Below the pieces are notes generated by a model. The model worked only from the letters and a program-made list of their open reading frames with translations, ran no database searches and was not told the DNA's origin. The position numbers and the translations under genes were made by a program. From NCBI GenBank assembly GCA_930367205.1, contig OV884013.1:86677333-86741332 (forward strand): a stretch of 64,000 nucleotides of DNA, read 5' to 3'. Each line of letters opens with the position of its first letter. The first letter of the stretch is position 1. This document shows, piece by piece, positions 32,322-43,790 of this stretch. Origin of the DNA: Acanthosoma haemorrhoidale (taxonomy: Eukaryota > Arthropoda > Insecta > Hemiptera > Acanthosomatidae).

Positions 32322-32334
32322 TAACATATAAACT
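32322..32334 (+). repeat. Target site duplication, right copy
   Basis: TAACATATAAACT is identical to 32128-32140. Confidence 0.9.
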
Positions 32335-32373
32335 AAATATATAGTAAAAGCCAAGGAAGATGCCAGCCAAACC

Positions 32374-32424
32374 TATATATATATATATATATTGTTGATA
32401 TATATATATATATATATATATATT
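32374..32424. repeat. Palindromic (AT)n microsatellite
   Basis: Two (TA)n runs are separated by TTGTTGA, so the whole block can fold into a long hairpin or cruciform. Confidence 0.85.
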
Positions 32425-35317
32425 ACATATAGCAAGCAATGGAATAAAAATATAAATGCATAGAAATTAATCTTTCCAAACTAGCCATCGTCTGGATGGA
32501 GGCAGATTGTGAGGAAAGAACTACCGTACTCGTATACTGCCGTTGTGTGGCCAGGAGTATAAAGGTCATATATCGTAACACCACAATACAGAGCCCTACC
32601 AGTAGTATTAAAATTATTTGTTTACACCTTAAAGAACTATTATCACATTCTTATTAAAACCATTATTATACCAATAGAAAAATACTCAGTCTACATAGCC
32701 AGTTGCTACATATAATATGTGATTTTGTCTCAAACCCCGTATAATATAAACATTATGTTAAAAATATTATACAACCACAACTTATATACCCCTAATATCT
32801 ATTAGGTAAAATTTTGAGTATATCTCCAATTTCGGTAAAATTGTTTTAGAAAACCATAACCAAATTACAAAGTAAATAATTACTTAATGATTATTTTTTG
32901 GTTTGGGGGCTGTAAACGTTTTTTACAACATAGGGCATGAACTGTCTTTTATAGCCTGAACTTGGAAGATTTATGACTCACATGTCCGTTTTTGGGTATT
33001 TTGTGAGAAAAAAAAATCATGCTTCAACACAGTTGGCAGAGCTGAGGTTCTAGCTAGCGTATTGGCAGCTGTTACCTCACAACTAAATACTTTTTTATTC
33101 AAGCAGCTATATATCTTCACGTGGCCAGGGAGCCCCTTCCCCCACCAAAAAAATACTATCTAATAGGATATGGGTACTTCTATTTTTGACTGCCAACTCA
33201 AAAACGGAAATAATGAAAAATCTGTTAAAAATATAAATGCTTTTCACCTATGGCATATACCACAGGCTTTTTGAAAAAAAAACCTATTTTGCCCAATTTC
33301 ATCAATAATAAGCTTCACCTACATGGTACAGAAAAGTTGATTTTGGGCGAATAAATGGTTTGGACAAAACATGATTTGGTCCATCGATCACACTAAGAAG
33401 AGACACGGAACATCTGGCTTGGGTTAATGGAAATCCCTCGTAGGTGCTCAGACGTGCCTCCTCACGGACAAGACAAAAAAGCCTCCACGGAGCTGCAACA
33501 ACAACAACAATAGACAACGGAGAGGAGCAGCTGCGGCCGGATTTATTAACCATAACATAATCGTAGGGACACTAAATCAGGGAGGGCCCCGTACAATGGC
33601 GGGGGCACAATGGGCCTCCAGGACAAAGTGCGCCATTAGCTTGATTTGTGGGGGGCCCACCAACTTTCACACTTCATCAAGACCTCCTCCCCTCGGTGTC
33701 TGTGCCTCTTCATATAACGTCATAATCTAGTCTATGTTTGAGCCTCTTACTCTTTTGCATTAACTCCACAAAGTATTAATTAGCTCCCCGGGGTCATCCC
33801 ATCACTTAGGCATGTCTACCTTCGGGGATGTTAATACGTAATGATGAAACATTAATTATTTCAACAGCTGACCCAGTGACCAATCACCAAAGATTATTTT
33901 GTATTGAATTATAATTTTTTAAATAAATATACTCGAAATTAAGAACAGAAATTGAGCATGCCTAAATTTCTAAAAAACAAATGCACCTTAATTAATAAAA
34001 AAAAAAATAAAAAAGGTAATTGAGAGTGCTTTGTTTATAACTACCAATATTGCTATATTGGAAAACCATCAAGAAAAATTATTGTTCAATTTTTTTTTCG
34101 AAATGATCTTTGTATTTTCACCACAAATAATAATTTTGAGCCTGCCCTGTCTACTTTATTTATTCAACAAGCTTACCTAATAGTCGTCTAACCATGCCTA
34201 TAAACCTTATATTAACATAATTCTTTTTAGAAATAATTCGTCCAGTGTATGAATCTACAACATTGGCCAAATAAGGCCACGGAATTTCAACACTTATTAG
34301 TACAACATTAGTTCCAGTACTTGTTGAAGCAAAACATTCCCTACTTTCGTTTTTACGACGGCTATCCTAGAACATACGGACAGAAAGACCGGCATGTGAA
34401 TGAAAGGAGTCTTTCCCTTCGGCCTCGGTAATAATAATAGTAATTTTCGATCAAAGTAGCCAGGATTATATTGAGCTAAAACTAGTTCAGCCCTAGAGGG
34501 CCAAAGGTTCTGGGAGTAAGTCTCTCAGAAGACTACGATAACAAAAAATAGTGTAATTCGAAGGCCTTAAGCCTCTTCAATGTGTATTATTGAAGCTGTG
34601 TTTTTGATTGAAATACATTCAAACGGGTAGACGTTTTGAACATTCAGGCTTCAGAGTTTACACAGAGAAGTTGTCGAGAAATTTTCTTTTATGCATTCTA
34701 TATAAAACTTATAATATTGCGTGCAGCACGAACCACAAGAGTATCTTGGTTCATCAACTCAAATTGTCTATTATTAAAAGCTACAATAAAAATGGTCTAA
34801 GTTGTCATTAATTTCGTTTGAGGTATTTGTATAATGGATGACTTCACTTAAATTGTAGGGGATTACACACAAATTAACTCTTATCAATATTATCAAATCC
34901 TATGCAACACATGCAGGCACATTTAAAACCAATAGATTCAAAGTGACCTTGCACATTTTTTAATGTCATAAAAATTTAATTCAATATATTTTTTACTACC
35001 ACATGGTTTCTATTACTGGCTTTCGATACTACTTTTTTTCACTGTCATTAATAAATTCTTAACCATGACGAAGCATATAGCATTAAAATTTAAATAGTTT
35101 CTTATTTCGGAGTTGAGAAACCTTAAACACTTGTAAAACGAGCTCATTTTTTTTTCATTCTTCTCGTAATTGCATAATCTTCAACAGCATATTTCTACGT
35201 AGAGCTTACATACCTTTAAAATTTCAGATGGGTTGTATATTTCTTTGTAGAACATACAGACCGAGACGAAAGAGGATCACCTTGAACCAAATGAAATTGT
35301 TAAGTTATAAACAATTT
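32425..35317. other. Noncoding stretch
   Basis: AT-rich, with a GC-richer block at about 33340-33740. A motif CCCTTCGGCCTCGGTAATA at 34415-34433 recurs at 39095 and 51317. Open frames (for instance 33302-33553 minus and 34608-34811 plus) lack recognisable domains. Confidence 0.5.
34415..34433 (+). repeat. CCTTCGGCCTCGG motif, copy 1
   Basis: Shared with 39095-39113 and 51317-51329. In the first two copies similarity extends upstream (GAATG...GGAG...CT.TCCCTTCGG). The nature of this repeat is not known. Confidence 0.5.
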
Positions 35318-35343
35318 TCCGTACCTAAGAAATAAATATTTCA
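35318..35343 (+). repeat. 26-bp direct repeat, left copy
   Basis: TCCGTACCTAAGAAATAAA followed by TATTTCA matches 36242-36267 with a single mismatch. The two copies bracket about 900 bp that includes a GC-richer block at 35780-36240. Confidence 0.75.
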
Positions 35344-36241
35344 GTTAAGTCGTTGTTAAGTTAGTCTCGTTATTTGTTCTTTACATCGTCTATTTTTAAA
35401 ATCGTAAGCCCTGCCTAGGTAAGGTTAAGAATACTAAATAAAATAAACGACAGGAGCTTTTAAACATTAATTTAATAGCTGCGATTCATCTCTTAAGGAA
35501 ATTATCTGTTCAGTTTTTTGCAGAATATATATTTACGATTTCAGAACGATCACAACGCTTGATTAACTTCACATTCCGTTTCTCATTTTCTTTTTTATTA
35601 CAAAGGTGAAGCGTTAAGAGGGTTTATGATATATTGGAACATGAGGATGGATTGAAAAAAGTGCCCTTTGAAAATACCACGGGAAAAATAGAACTGTTGA
35701 TACCGAGAGGATAATGAATCACTACAATTATTTTTCATTATGTCACTTATAAGAGAAAGAGTTTCAATAACGCCGGACTAATCTATGAAGGGGAAAAATG
35801 GACGATCAAAGGTGAGCCCGTTTATAACCCGTAGATATAATGAAAGGTGATATTTCAACGTGAGAAGGTGATCGATTCTCTTAAATGGGGAAGCTAAAGA
35901 AAGGCTGACAATGGATAATTGGGCCTGACCCGGACAGCACAATGAATGACCCGCCGACAATGAACAATCATTCGTTATTCGCCCATCCATCATCGAATAA
36001 CTCATCAATCAGGCACTATTATTCAACTTTTATTCACCACACACAACCTCCTCGGCCTTTGTAGCCTTCCTGTGCCGGGTCAGTCCTTTGTCTGGGCTGT
36101 CAGTAGTCTTCCCTGTCCGTGGTCCGGAGGGTCCTGGTTATTGATACGACTGCGGTCCCCCTTCGTGCGGACTCACTATCACTGATGTTTGCATCACTAT
36201 CCATTATTGATGTAAAGGGGCAGTCTCATTCAGCCGATGGG

Positions 36242-36267
36242 TCCGTACCTAAGAAATAAACATTTCA
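36242..36267 (+). repeat. 26-bp direct repeat, right copy
   Basis: Same sequence as 35318-35343 except one C for T. It is too long for an ordinary transposon target duplication. Confidence 0.75.
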
Positions 36268-38369
36268 ACGTCCGATGTATCGCTGGGTTTTTCTTGAAAA
36301 GTAGTTTATAAAATTGTCATTTTATAATACATATAAAGTATATAAACGCTAAGGGAGCGAATAAAAGAGAAACTTGGACCGTATTAACTGATTTCCACAG
36401 CCTAAAACTAAACTGAGGCCCAAAGCTCCAAATTTGAACAAAATTCTGTAACTTTAGTTCTAATTAATCGATTTTAATTATGTTACGATAATTTTGTTTT
36501 TTATTATTTAGCATAAATAACCATCAGTATTAAAATTTTGGTTGAAAATGAAAGTTTTTTAAAACGTTTTACCATAAAATAAGTTCTATTATTAAGAGAA
36601 TAATTATAAATTAAAGCAATACTTCTTTCATTTAGTCCCTGCATATTGTTTTTATTTAGAAGTTTGTTTTAAAACATTTTTAGTAGGGTGTACTCAAACA
36701 ATTATGTTGAAGCAGTGTTTTTATCGTTGATGGATGTGGGTAGTTCAAACATGGTTTTCATGTTATGAGATGGTGATTAAAGTGTCACATAACTATTGTC
36801 AACATAAAATGTATTTTTAGTTGGAGGAAAAAAAATCTATATTCAAATTTAAAGCTTAGGGAAGCAACGTGGGTAGGCAAAATTCAAAAAAATGAAATTT
36901 TATTTAATTGATTTATTTATGCAATATTAACTTTTTTTTGTTTTATTTTTTAAATATTCCACCAGTCCTTTCAGCGATTTTCAGAATTCGTACTATTATA
37001 ATATTTTTTTGTTCAAAACGCCAATTAGTATAACCTATTACCCGATCAGGGCAGTATCATTTTTTTAGGATAAGGATGTATTAAAGTTAGACAATTTAAT
37101 TTATTTAATCATATTCATTCTCCGTTACCAGGTTTGCATTCTCACTGTCCTGCCAAATCAGTATGCCAATGCTCTATTCTCCGGTAACCTAGAGCGATGC
37201 CTAAGTGTCGACCTCCATCTGGCCACGGGACCTCCTCCAAACCAACCAACATTTTGTTTACAGGGAGCTGCTGATTATTAAAGTGACAAGTTTACTGATT
37301 TTAGCTAATAAGCCTTTTCCCCTCAAAAAGCAACAGTTCTGAGCTCTGCTTAATAATTTATTGATTGGATTTCATAATATATTCATTGTATACATTTTTA
37401 TGAACCTATGACCTGCCAGTAACCTGGAATATATTCCAACTGAACTCGCTGCTAATAGATATTTTTTATAACGTTAAAACAAGAAAAATATAAATTACCT
37501 TGGCACCAACATTTGAGGCATATCTGTCGTTAGTATATTTTTTTTTTGTTTTTTCAGAAAACATGATTTACCTCATTTGACAATCTGGTGTATTCATCAG
37601 CCGGAAGAAGACGCACCCCTTGGATGTAGAGAATATTGGAAAGGTCTAAATGAAAGAAATTTCTGCACACCCCAGGAAGTGTGCCGGGCCTCTCATGAAT
37701 GCAGATGAGCGTGTGGAGGCAGTTGCATACGCCAGTCATATTTGCGGGCTAGGTGACTCATATTAACCACTGTCGTAGGTATTCACCATGAGTGTCCCAG
37801 AGGATGCTTGTGTCCGCGCGCAGTTGGTAGTCAAAGCGATGTCCGTTATCTGTACAATCGATCTTGTGTGACAATGAACTACCAATTTACGGGTGTATGA
37901 AGATTCTAGGTTGTCTTTGACAGTTCTTTTAGTCTTCTAAATGTATAAGGACAATGAGGATTTAAAAATAGAAGTAGACCCGCTGACAGATATCCATTTA
38001 TGAAGCAGCCAGGAAGAACCAGGACGACCAGCTGTGGGCTGTCAGTGAGAGCCTCCTGTGTGGGCGCCATCTGTGTGGTCTTTGTGGACCTGTGGGTCTT
38101 TGGGACGATTGTCATCATTGTTGTGAACCGGCTGTTGGTCATCTATCTAGGTTGAGCTGGACGTCTGTCTTCCCAATAGAAAAATATAAATTTAGGCGGA
38201 ATTATTTCCTTGAGACACTTTTACTAAAAGCCTATGACATGATTCCTCTGCAAAAGCAATATTGGGAGATGCATTTGGGCCAAAGTTAATTTTTTTAAAA
38301 CTTAAAAAATAAAAGATGTAGGAAACTTCTTGGTATTTCCACTTATACCACAAGTCAGTTTTAAAAATT
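36268..38369. other. Noncoding stretch
   Basis: AT-rich to about 37100, then mixed composition. Open frames at 37554-37739 and 37906-38142 show no recognised domains. No gene or transposon is supported. Confidence 0.5.
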
Positions 38370-38381
38370 AATGTTTTATGA
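38370..38381 (+). repeat. Target site duplication, left copy
   Basis: AATGTTTTATGA is identical to 38584-38595. Confidence 0.85.
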
Positions 38382-38583
38382 CTCCGCTTCCTCTTTCGCT
38401 TGCGAGGGAGGCAACAACCGTGTGGACTTGGGGGGCCCCTGGGCTGTTTGTAAATATTGTATGAATGTGCGAGCGAATGATGAATTGTAAATATGGTATG
38501 AATGAAAACACTCATCTCAATTATTTATTGCCTATTAAGTAAAGACAGATTGTAATTTCATCATAATAAAGTTGTTAACATCA
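38382..38583 (+). mobile_element. Family A LINE, 3' UTR fragment with TSD
   Basis: Starts CTCCGCTTCCTCTTTCGC inside the GC-rich part of the family A 3' UTR, continues through GTATGAATG repeats and GACAGATTGTAATTTC, and ends AATAAAGTTGTTAACATC. A perfect 12-bp duplication flanks it. It has no poly(A) run, which shows that family A can end in a short AT-rich tail after AATAAA. Confidence 0.85.
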
Positions 38584-38595
38584 AATGTTTTATGA
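38584..38595 (+). repeat. Target site duplication, right copy
   Basis: AATGTTTTATGA is identical to 38370-38381. Confidence 0.85.
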
Positions 38596-38634
38596 TTTCC
38601 TTAATTATAGGGTTTTTTTTTTTTTTTAATACCT

Positions 38635-38975
38635 TTTAACCCAGTGTTTAACACCCCACCACCTATCCCGTATCGATAGTAACAGACTGTTGGGAAAAAA
38701 TTAGGTTAAGATTTAGTACTTAAGTTAGTTTTAAGTTTGATAAAAAGGTGAGCCCCATCGCCTTTAGTAAATTCAGTTCAGTCCATCCAACATCATTATA
38801 CTTTTTACATTGCAGAGCATTACCATATTATATATTAGAACCTGTATATAAAGTAGCCAAGCTACAGGAATTACAAACAGAAATTGTAAATAGATTTGCT
38901 TGACAATCTATATTTTGCACTATATAACTGTCTAAATTTTAACAAGGGGCTGTGGAAAAAAACCAACAAAAAACT
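38635..38975 (+). mobile_element. Family C LINE, 3' end
   Basis: Matches 63556-63875 of the full-length element from CCAGTGTTTAACAC (end of ORF2) through GGGAAAAAATTA, the stem-loop at 38744-38765, ACCTGTATATAAAGTAG, TACAGGAA and AAGGGGCTGTGGAAAAAAA. The order and spacing are fully collinear. The copy is 5'-truncated and moderately diverged, hence older than the copy at 59.6-63.95 kb. Confidence 0.85.
38744..38765 (+). promoter_or_regulatory. LINE 3' UTR stem-loop (C copy, wobble)
   Basis: The stem AAAGGTGA / TCGCCTTT retains all 8 pairs if one is a U-G wobble in RNA, and the loop is GCCCCA. Conservation of pairing despite a base change supports an RNA function. Confidence 0.6.
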
Positions 38976-41900
38976 TTTAAATGTCAGATCGATAGAATCA
39001 TTTTGTTCTAACGCAGACTATACACACACCTGAGTGCATACATGCAAACAAACTAAATACCATCTCTCCTTACCTAAATGAATGTGGAGACTCTCCCTTC
39101 GGGCTCGGCAATAAAGCATGCCCGAGGAAAATGTTCGGGCTAAGTTCTCTTCCCATTCATAAATTATTTTGAATGTATCCTGTCAAGCTTTTAGACAATT
39201 TTAACCCTCCTTTTCAAAATGACAATTACATCTAAAACTAATCTCCGAAAAATCCAGCATGGTATCTGACGATTTAATCAATCACTAAACTTCATTACTC
39301 TTATACAATAGAAACAAATCATCTAACGGATTGAAATATGTCACCCTAATCCGTAGTGATATAAAAATATTTACTCTGATCCTCTTTCTATTTCAAGTTT
39401 GTACTCAAAGGCCGTAAATACGTTTTCTAAGCTTTGCTTTAAACAGTGATAAAATAAAAATATCCTACTCAACAGGAAAGAATAAACAGCACTAAATCTT
39501 ACAGCGTAAACAACGCCGCGCGACCTCACCACACGATTTTACAACCGTGCTCCTTCCGTTTCACATTGAACACCGAACAAAATTTAAAGGAGGATCTAAA
39601 GGAGATTATTTGTGCTTGTACAAAAAATATGTAATGCGGAACGATCAAAAGTAGTAAGAATATTTTCATTTTTGGAGCATGTAGCTCATAAACTATTTAA
39701 TACACGCCAAACACATCCTTTCAAAAGAGGTTCCCCATTGCATATGTTGACTATATTTGCATTTCCAATTTCCAAGCTCCAAGTAATAGGCAACAAATCG
39801 GAGAAATAGCCTTTGGTCTGTCTACCTGGTTATCTTTATGTGTAGACAATTACACTTGACTTGATGCATTTAGTAACACACCAGATTAAGCTGTTCATGT
39901 TGTGATTGTTACGTCAAGTAAGCAAGCGAAAAAATTATCGGCATGAAAATTAATGTCTGTTCGGCCTTCTCAGCTCTGAGGCTCTATAACTCAGAACCAA
40001 TGTAAGATTTAACAAATAAAACTCCTTCTGTCGCTTCACAGCTTTATTAACGACGTCTGGCCTTGCGTATGCCTAGCCGTTACGGAGTTAGGGAGAAGAA
40101 AATTAATTAATTAGTTTAACTCCAGAAAGTTTAAAAAGTATGGCATTAAACTAGTCAATGTTTCTAATTCGAAGTAATCATAGGTGTGAAGCGACAGCTA
40201 CGATGGGATGGATACTTGTTCTATTGAAGAATTCAAGTGATCACCACACGTATACTATGTATAGTTTGCTGTTTATCTACAATGATACGAGAAGTCATGA
40301 ATGACGATGATTAGTGCTCAACTATCGATAGTTTAGCTTGCGATTGTAGCTAACCTCAAAAATACCACTAGATTTGACAAAAATTAACCCTTCGGGGCTC
40401 GCCTCCACCGAATGTAAATCGACCCTAACATAAAATGTGCTGCTCCAATTCCCCCAACGGTCGGCACCTAACCGTCCCACCGTGAAATGGACTGTAACAT
40501 AAATTGCGGAGGCAGGTCTGCCAACCAGCCGGAGTAGGAAGATATTTTCTCTCCATAGAGTACGACGTAAATAGAGTCCGAAGGAGGCTTAAGTCGGTGT
40601 GCTCGGTTGGCGTGGCGGGGGAGGGGAGAAGGTAACACAATATTTACTTAAAAGGGGAACCACTTCCATGCCGCTTCCGTTACACCGCGTCCGTTTAACC
40701 AGAAGTTACGGCTCCCTCTATCTTTTTGTTTTTTTCCACCTCCCTCCTCCCTCTTCACCAGGCTTTTAAGGCGCCCCGCTAAAGTGAAACACTATCTTCC
40801 ACTTTGGCCCTATTTAGGCGGATATTCCACCAGAGCACCTCCACCCGGACTCAGACATTTTAAATTATATTACACAACCAAGGGAATAATAAAAACATCC
40901 TGCAATTCTTACATTAGAGGAGGCTGAAAAGTATCCTTATTCGTCCTCATGAATCATAATTGTAAATGACCTTAGGTAAGGCACCAGCTGTAACAAATGT
41001 TTCGATATGTCAACAGTTACATCGGCTCAAAAAGTCCATAATCAAAGCGAATTCTTTTCATCAAGTAACAATAAAAATTAAATAGCGGCAGAAATTCTAT
41101 TCACTAAAGGTAGCCCCAAATTAATTGAGGAAATACTGAACTCAAATTGTCCCAGACTGTAGAGCTACTTTTCGATAAAGACTTAACATTAACACCTTAT
41201 TATAATTGTATTAGCGCAAAAGGCAAGGCTGTCATATCATTGATGTTTCCATTCTTAAGCAAACCATCTAAATTGTCATAATATATGACATTCTTGGCAG
41301 AACTACATTAACTAATCCTTTGAGTATGACCTGTAACTTCCTCAAAGTGCAAAGAAATCAAAATAAATAACTAAGAATAATGACGAATGAAACAAAAAGT
41401 AAATAATTCCAATAACCGAAAAAACGCCAAGCTACTTTTTTATTATCATTAAACGGTTTTTCTAATGCCTATTGGTCTTGTCAGCTTATTTGGACTGTTG
41501 ATTTCGGGTTTAAGAAGCGTATATACTTGAACAGAAATACTGGCGTATTTTTTTGGGCAAAAACCACTAAGTGACATTTTATATACGTGGGTCTACAGCT
41601 ATGGCAGGCAGCTACTACGTAGCTCATCATTCTTACATCCTTCAGTTCGGTTTTATGGAACAACATCATTCCTTTCTTATTCAAGTTTTACTCAACCCAA
41701 ATTCCTTTATGAAGCTGAGATTTAAATGTAAGCAGATTCGGCTAAGTTTGCCCAGCCATTGATTTTTCGGTTTCTGTTACCGTACTTAGCTCAAGTTCAT
41801 TTAAATTAATGAACGGGGAGAAGATTGTTATTTTATTATTTTTTTTTTTATTAAAACCTATTAAGAAATCGCCTGTAAATTATGAAAAACGCAATTTCTG

Positions 41901-43570
41901 CTGTCGGCGTTTATAACTCAATATCTTTAAAATTCCTTTCAACGACATTAGTTTTAGTTGTTTAAGTTCAGTTCAGTATAGAGATTGAAAGAATGTTTCA
42001 TTGTGTTTTAATGCAAGAAATTATTATTAGGCATGTTTGGTGCACCTTGCAACTTTTTCATTTTGTTTCGAATTTGAGTAGCTGCGAGTCGGCAACGTTT
42101 GCACTGTATTCTTAGCTGCCCTCTCTGTCGCAACCAAGTTGTTTGTATACGTTGTCACTGTTGTTGTCATGTTTACAAATACATGCTCGTCACGGCGAGC
42201 ATTATGTTTGTAAACATCACCTCGAGGGTAATATTTCCTGCATTTCTGAATCCTTCGACTGTTACACTACACATTTACAAGTAAACAGAACACATTTGCA
42301 CCCATGTCCGAAGTTCCCTGCTCTCGTCTATACTAATAGAAAGCAATCACTTTCAGATCTCCTACGGAGTAGTAACAGTTTATATGTTCAATCCAAAGTA
42401 AAACAATCACTATAATGGTACGTAGTTATTATTAAAAAATATGCTTTAATATAATTAGTGGATCCATAGGTCAGCTGTATTATAATTTTTTTTATTATTA
42501 AAAGATTTAATTTGTTCCCCCGAGAAATATTTCTTTGACTCGGGAGAATAAGTCGGCTTAACCTTTAGAAAGAGAAAAGGGTTCAGTGGTATTTGTTCAA
42601 CCTGTGATTATTATCGATCTTTTAGCGCATTGGGTTCTCAATTGAAAAAAAAAAAAACGTTAATTTTTATCGAATGCATCAAATGCAGGAACACTTACAA
42701 TGTTAAAAAACGTCTTTAAAATATTTGTATGCTTAACCTACTTATTCCCCGTAACCACAAGTTGGATCCTGCTCTTTCTACGTCTTTAATTTATTATTGA
42801 CGCGGTAATTACCCATAGTTGTCGAGAGGTAATCAGTAAATCTGTTCAATATTCAAAATGAGTACAAATTAACATTGGAGAAACGTTATTAAATGGGTAC
42901 AACAGTTTCAAGAGGATCACTAAGGAATAACCTAATGTCTAATAATAAGAATATTGAATTGTATGACCACTAACACAAATCATTATCAACTAAGGATTAT
43001 TACCTGTGTCTTGATAAATTATTTGACTTTAGTCTTATAGTTATACCTTATAGCTAGATAAAATATTTACTCTAGCCTGTAATTTGTGACTTGATACGGT
43101 CGGTGGATTCCTAGTGGCAAGTGCACATTGCTTGCTGTCTGTGTATCGCCTGGTGTAGGAAACGGCAGCGAAAGCCGGCTAGAGGGAGGACATAGGCAAT
43201 GGGGGGCCCCGGGTGGAACATATTTCCGCGGCATTTTTTTATATATTTCCTTATTTTTTTATATATATACAAATAAAAATCATTATATATAAATGACATA
43301 TTTTTTTTATAAATTTATTTACTTTATCACTCTTGATTTTTATAGACTTAGAAAAACGGCAATTTGGGGTCCGTCCCAGGTGGCAAAAGCTCTAGGTATA
43401 CTGTGTCCTACTTACCTGGATCCCTTCCTATTCCAAGCGTGGTTCTTCCGCCTGGTAGGAATTATTCTCTCAAGTTTCCATATCAGACTGCATTACTTCT
43501 CTGAGGCTCTCGAGCCATACCTTAATTTATGAGCCTTAATATACACTCAATATATCCTGAAGTAATTTTT
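38976..43570. other. Noncoding stretch
   Basis: Mostly AT-rich. A second CCTTCGG motif copy lies at 39095-39113. A GC-richer block lies at about 40380-40860. Short frames here, including 41481-41762 and 42099-42415, have no recognised domains. A piece at 43370-43405 repeats 8368-8405. No gene is supportable. Confidence 0.5.
39095..39113 (+). repeat. CCTTCGGCCTCGG motif, copy 2
   Basis: CCCTTCGGGCTCGGCAATA, one base off copy 1 in the core, with upstream similarity as well. Confidence 0.5.
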
Positions 43571-43584
43571 ACAAGTCTAACGCT

Positions 43585-43790
43585 TCAAAAAACTTGATGT
43601 GTCTCCGGTGGATGGACTCACCCACCGATGGCACAACAAACAGCGGGTGCAGGTCGGCGCTCCTTAACCGTTAACTCGTTGCAGCATCTCAACAGCAATC
43701 AAGTTTTTATTGTTAGATGTAAGTTAGTTTTAGGTCTATGATACATGAGGTGAGCCCCATCACTTTAAAGATGTTCAGAAAATTAATTTG
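43585..43790. mobile_element. Family C LINE, 5'-inverted (twin-primed) copy
   Basis: The left part (about 43585-43670) is the reverse complement of 63453-63530 of the full-length element. The right part (about 43672 on) runs in direct orientation from 63531 (ACTCGTTGCAG) into the 3' UTR, including the stem-loop at 43748-43765. The two source segments are adjacent at 63530/63531. An inverted 5' piece joined to a direct 3' piece from the neighbouring sequence is the hallmark of twin priming. A deletion of about 70 bp follows GCAGCAT in the direct part. Confidence 0.75.
43748..43765 (+). promoter_or_regulatory. LINE 3' UTR stem-loop (C copy, wobble)
   Basis: AGGTGA pairs with TCACTT through one G-U wobble, and the loop is GCCCCA. 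Confidence 0.55.

Noticed and set aside
42099..42415. Overlapping 61- and 90-codon frames
   Set aside because: Cys/His-rich by eye but with no regular zinc-finger spacing and no recognisable family.
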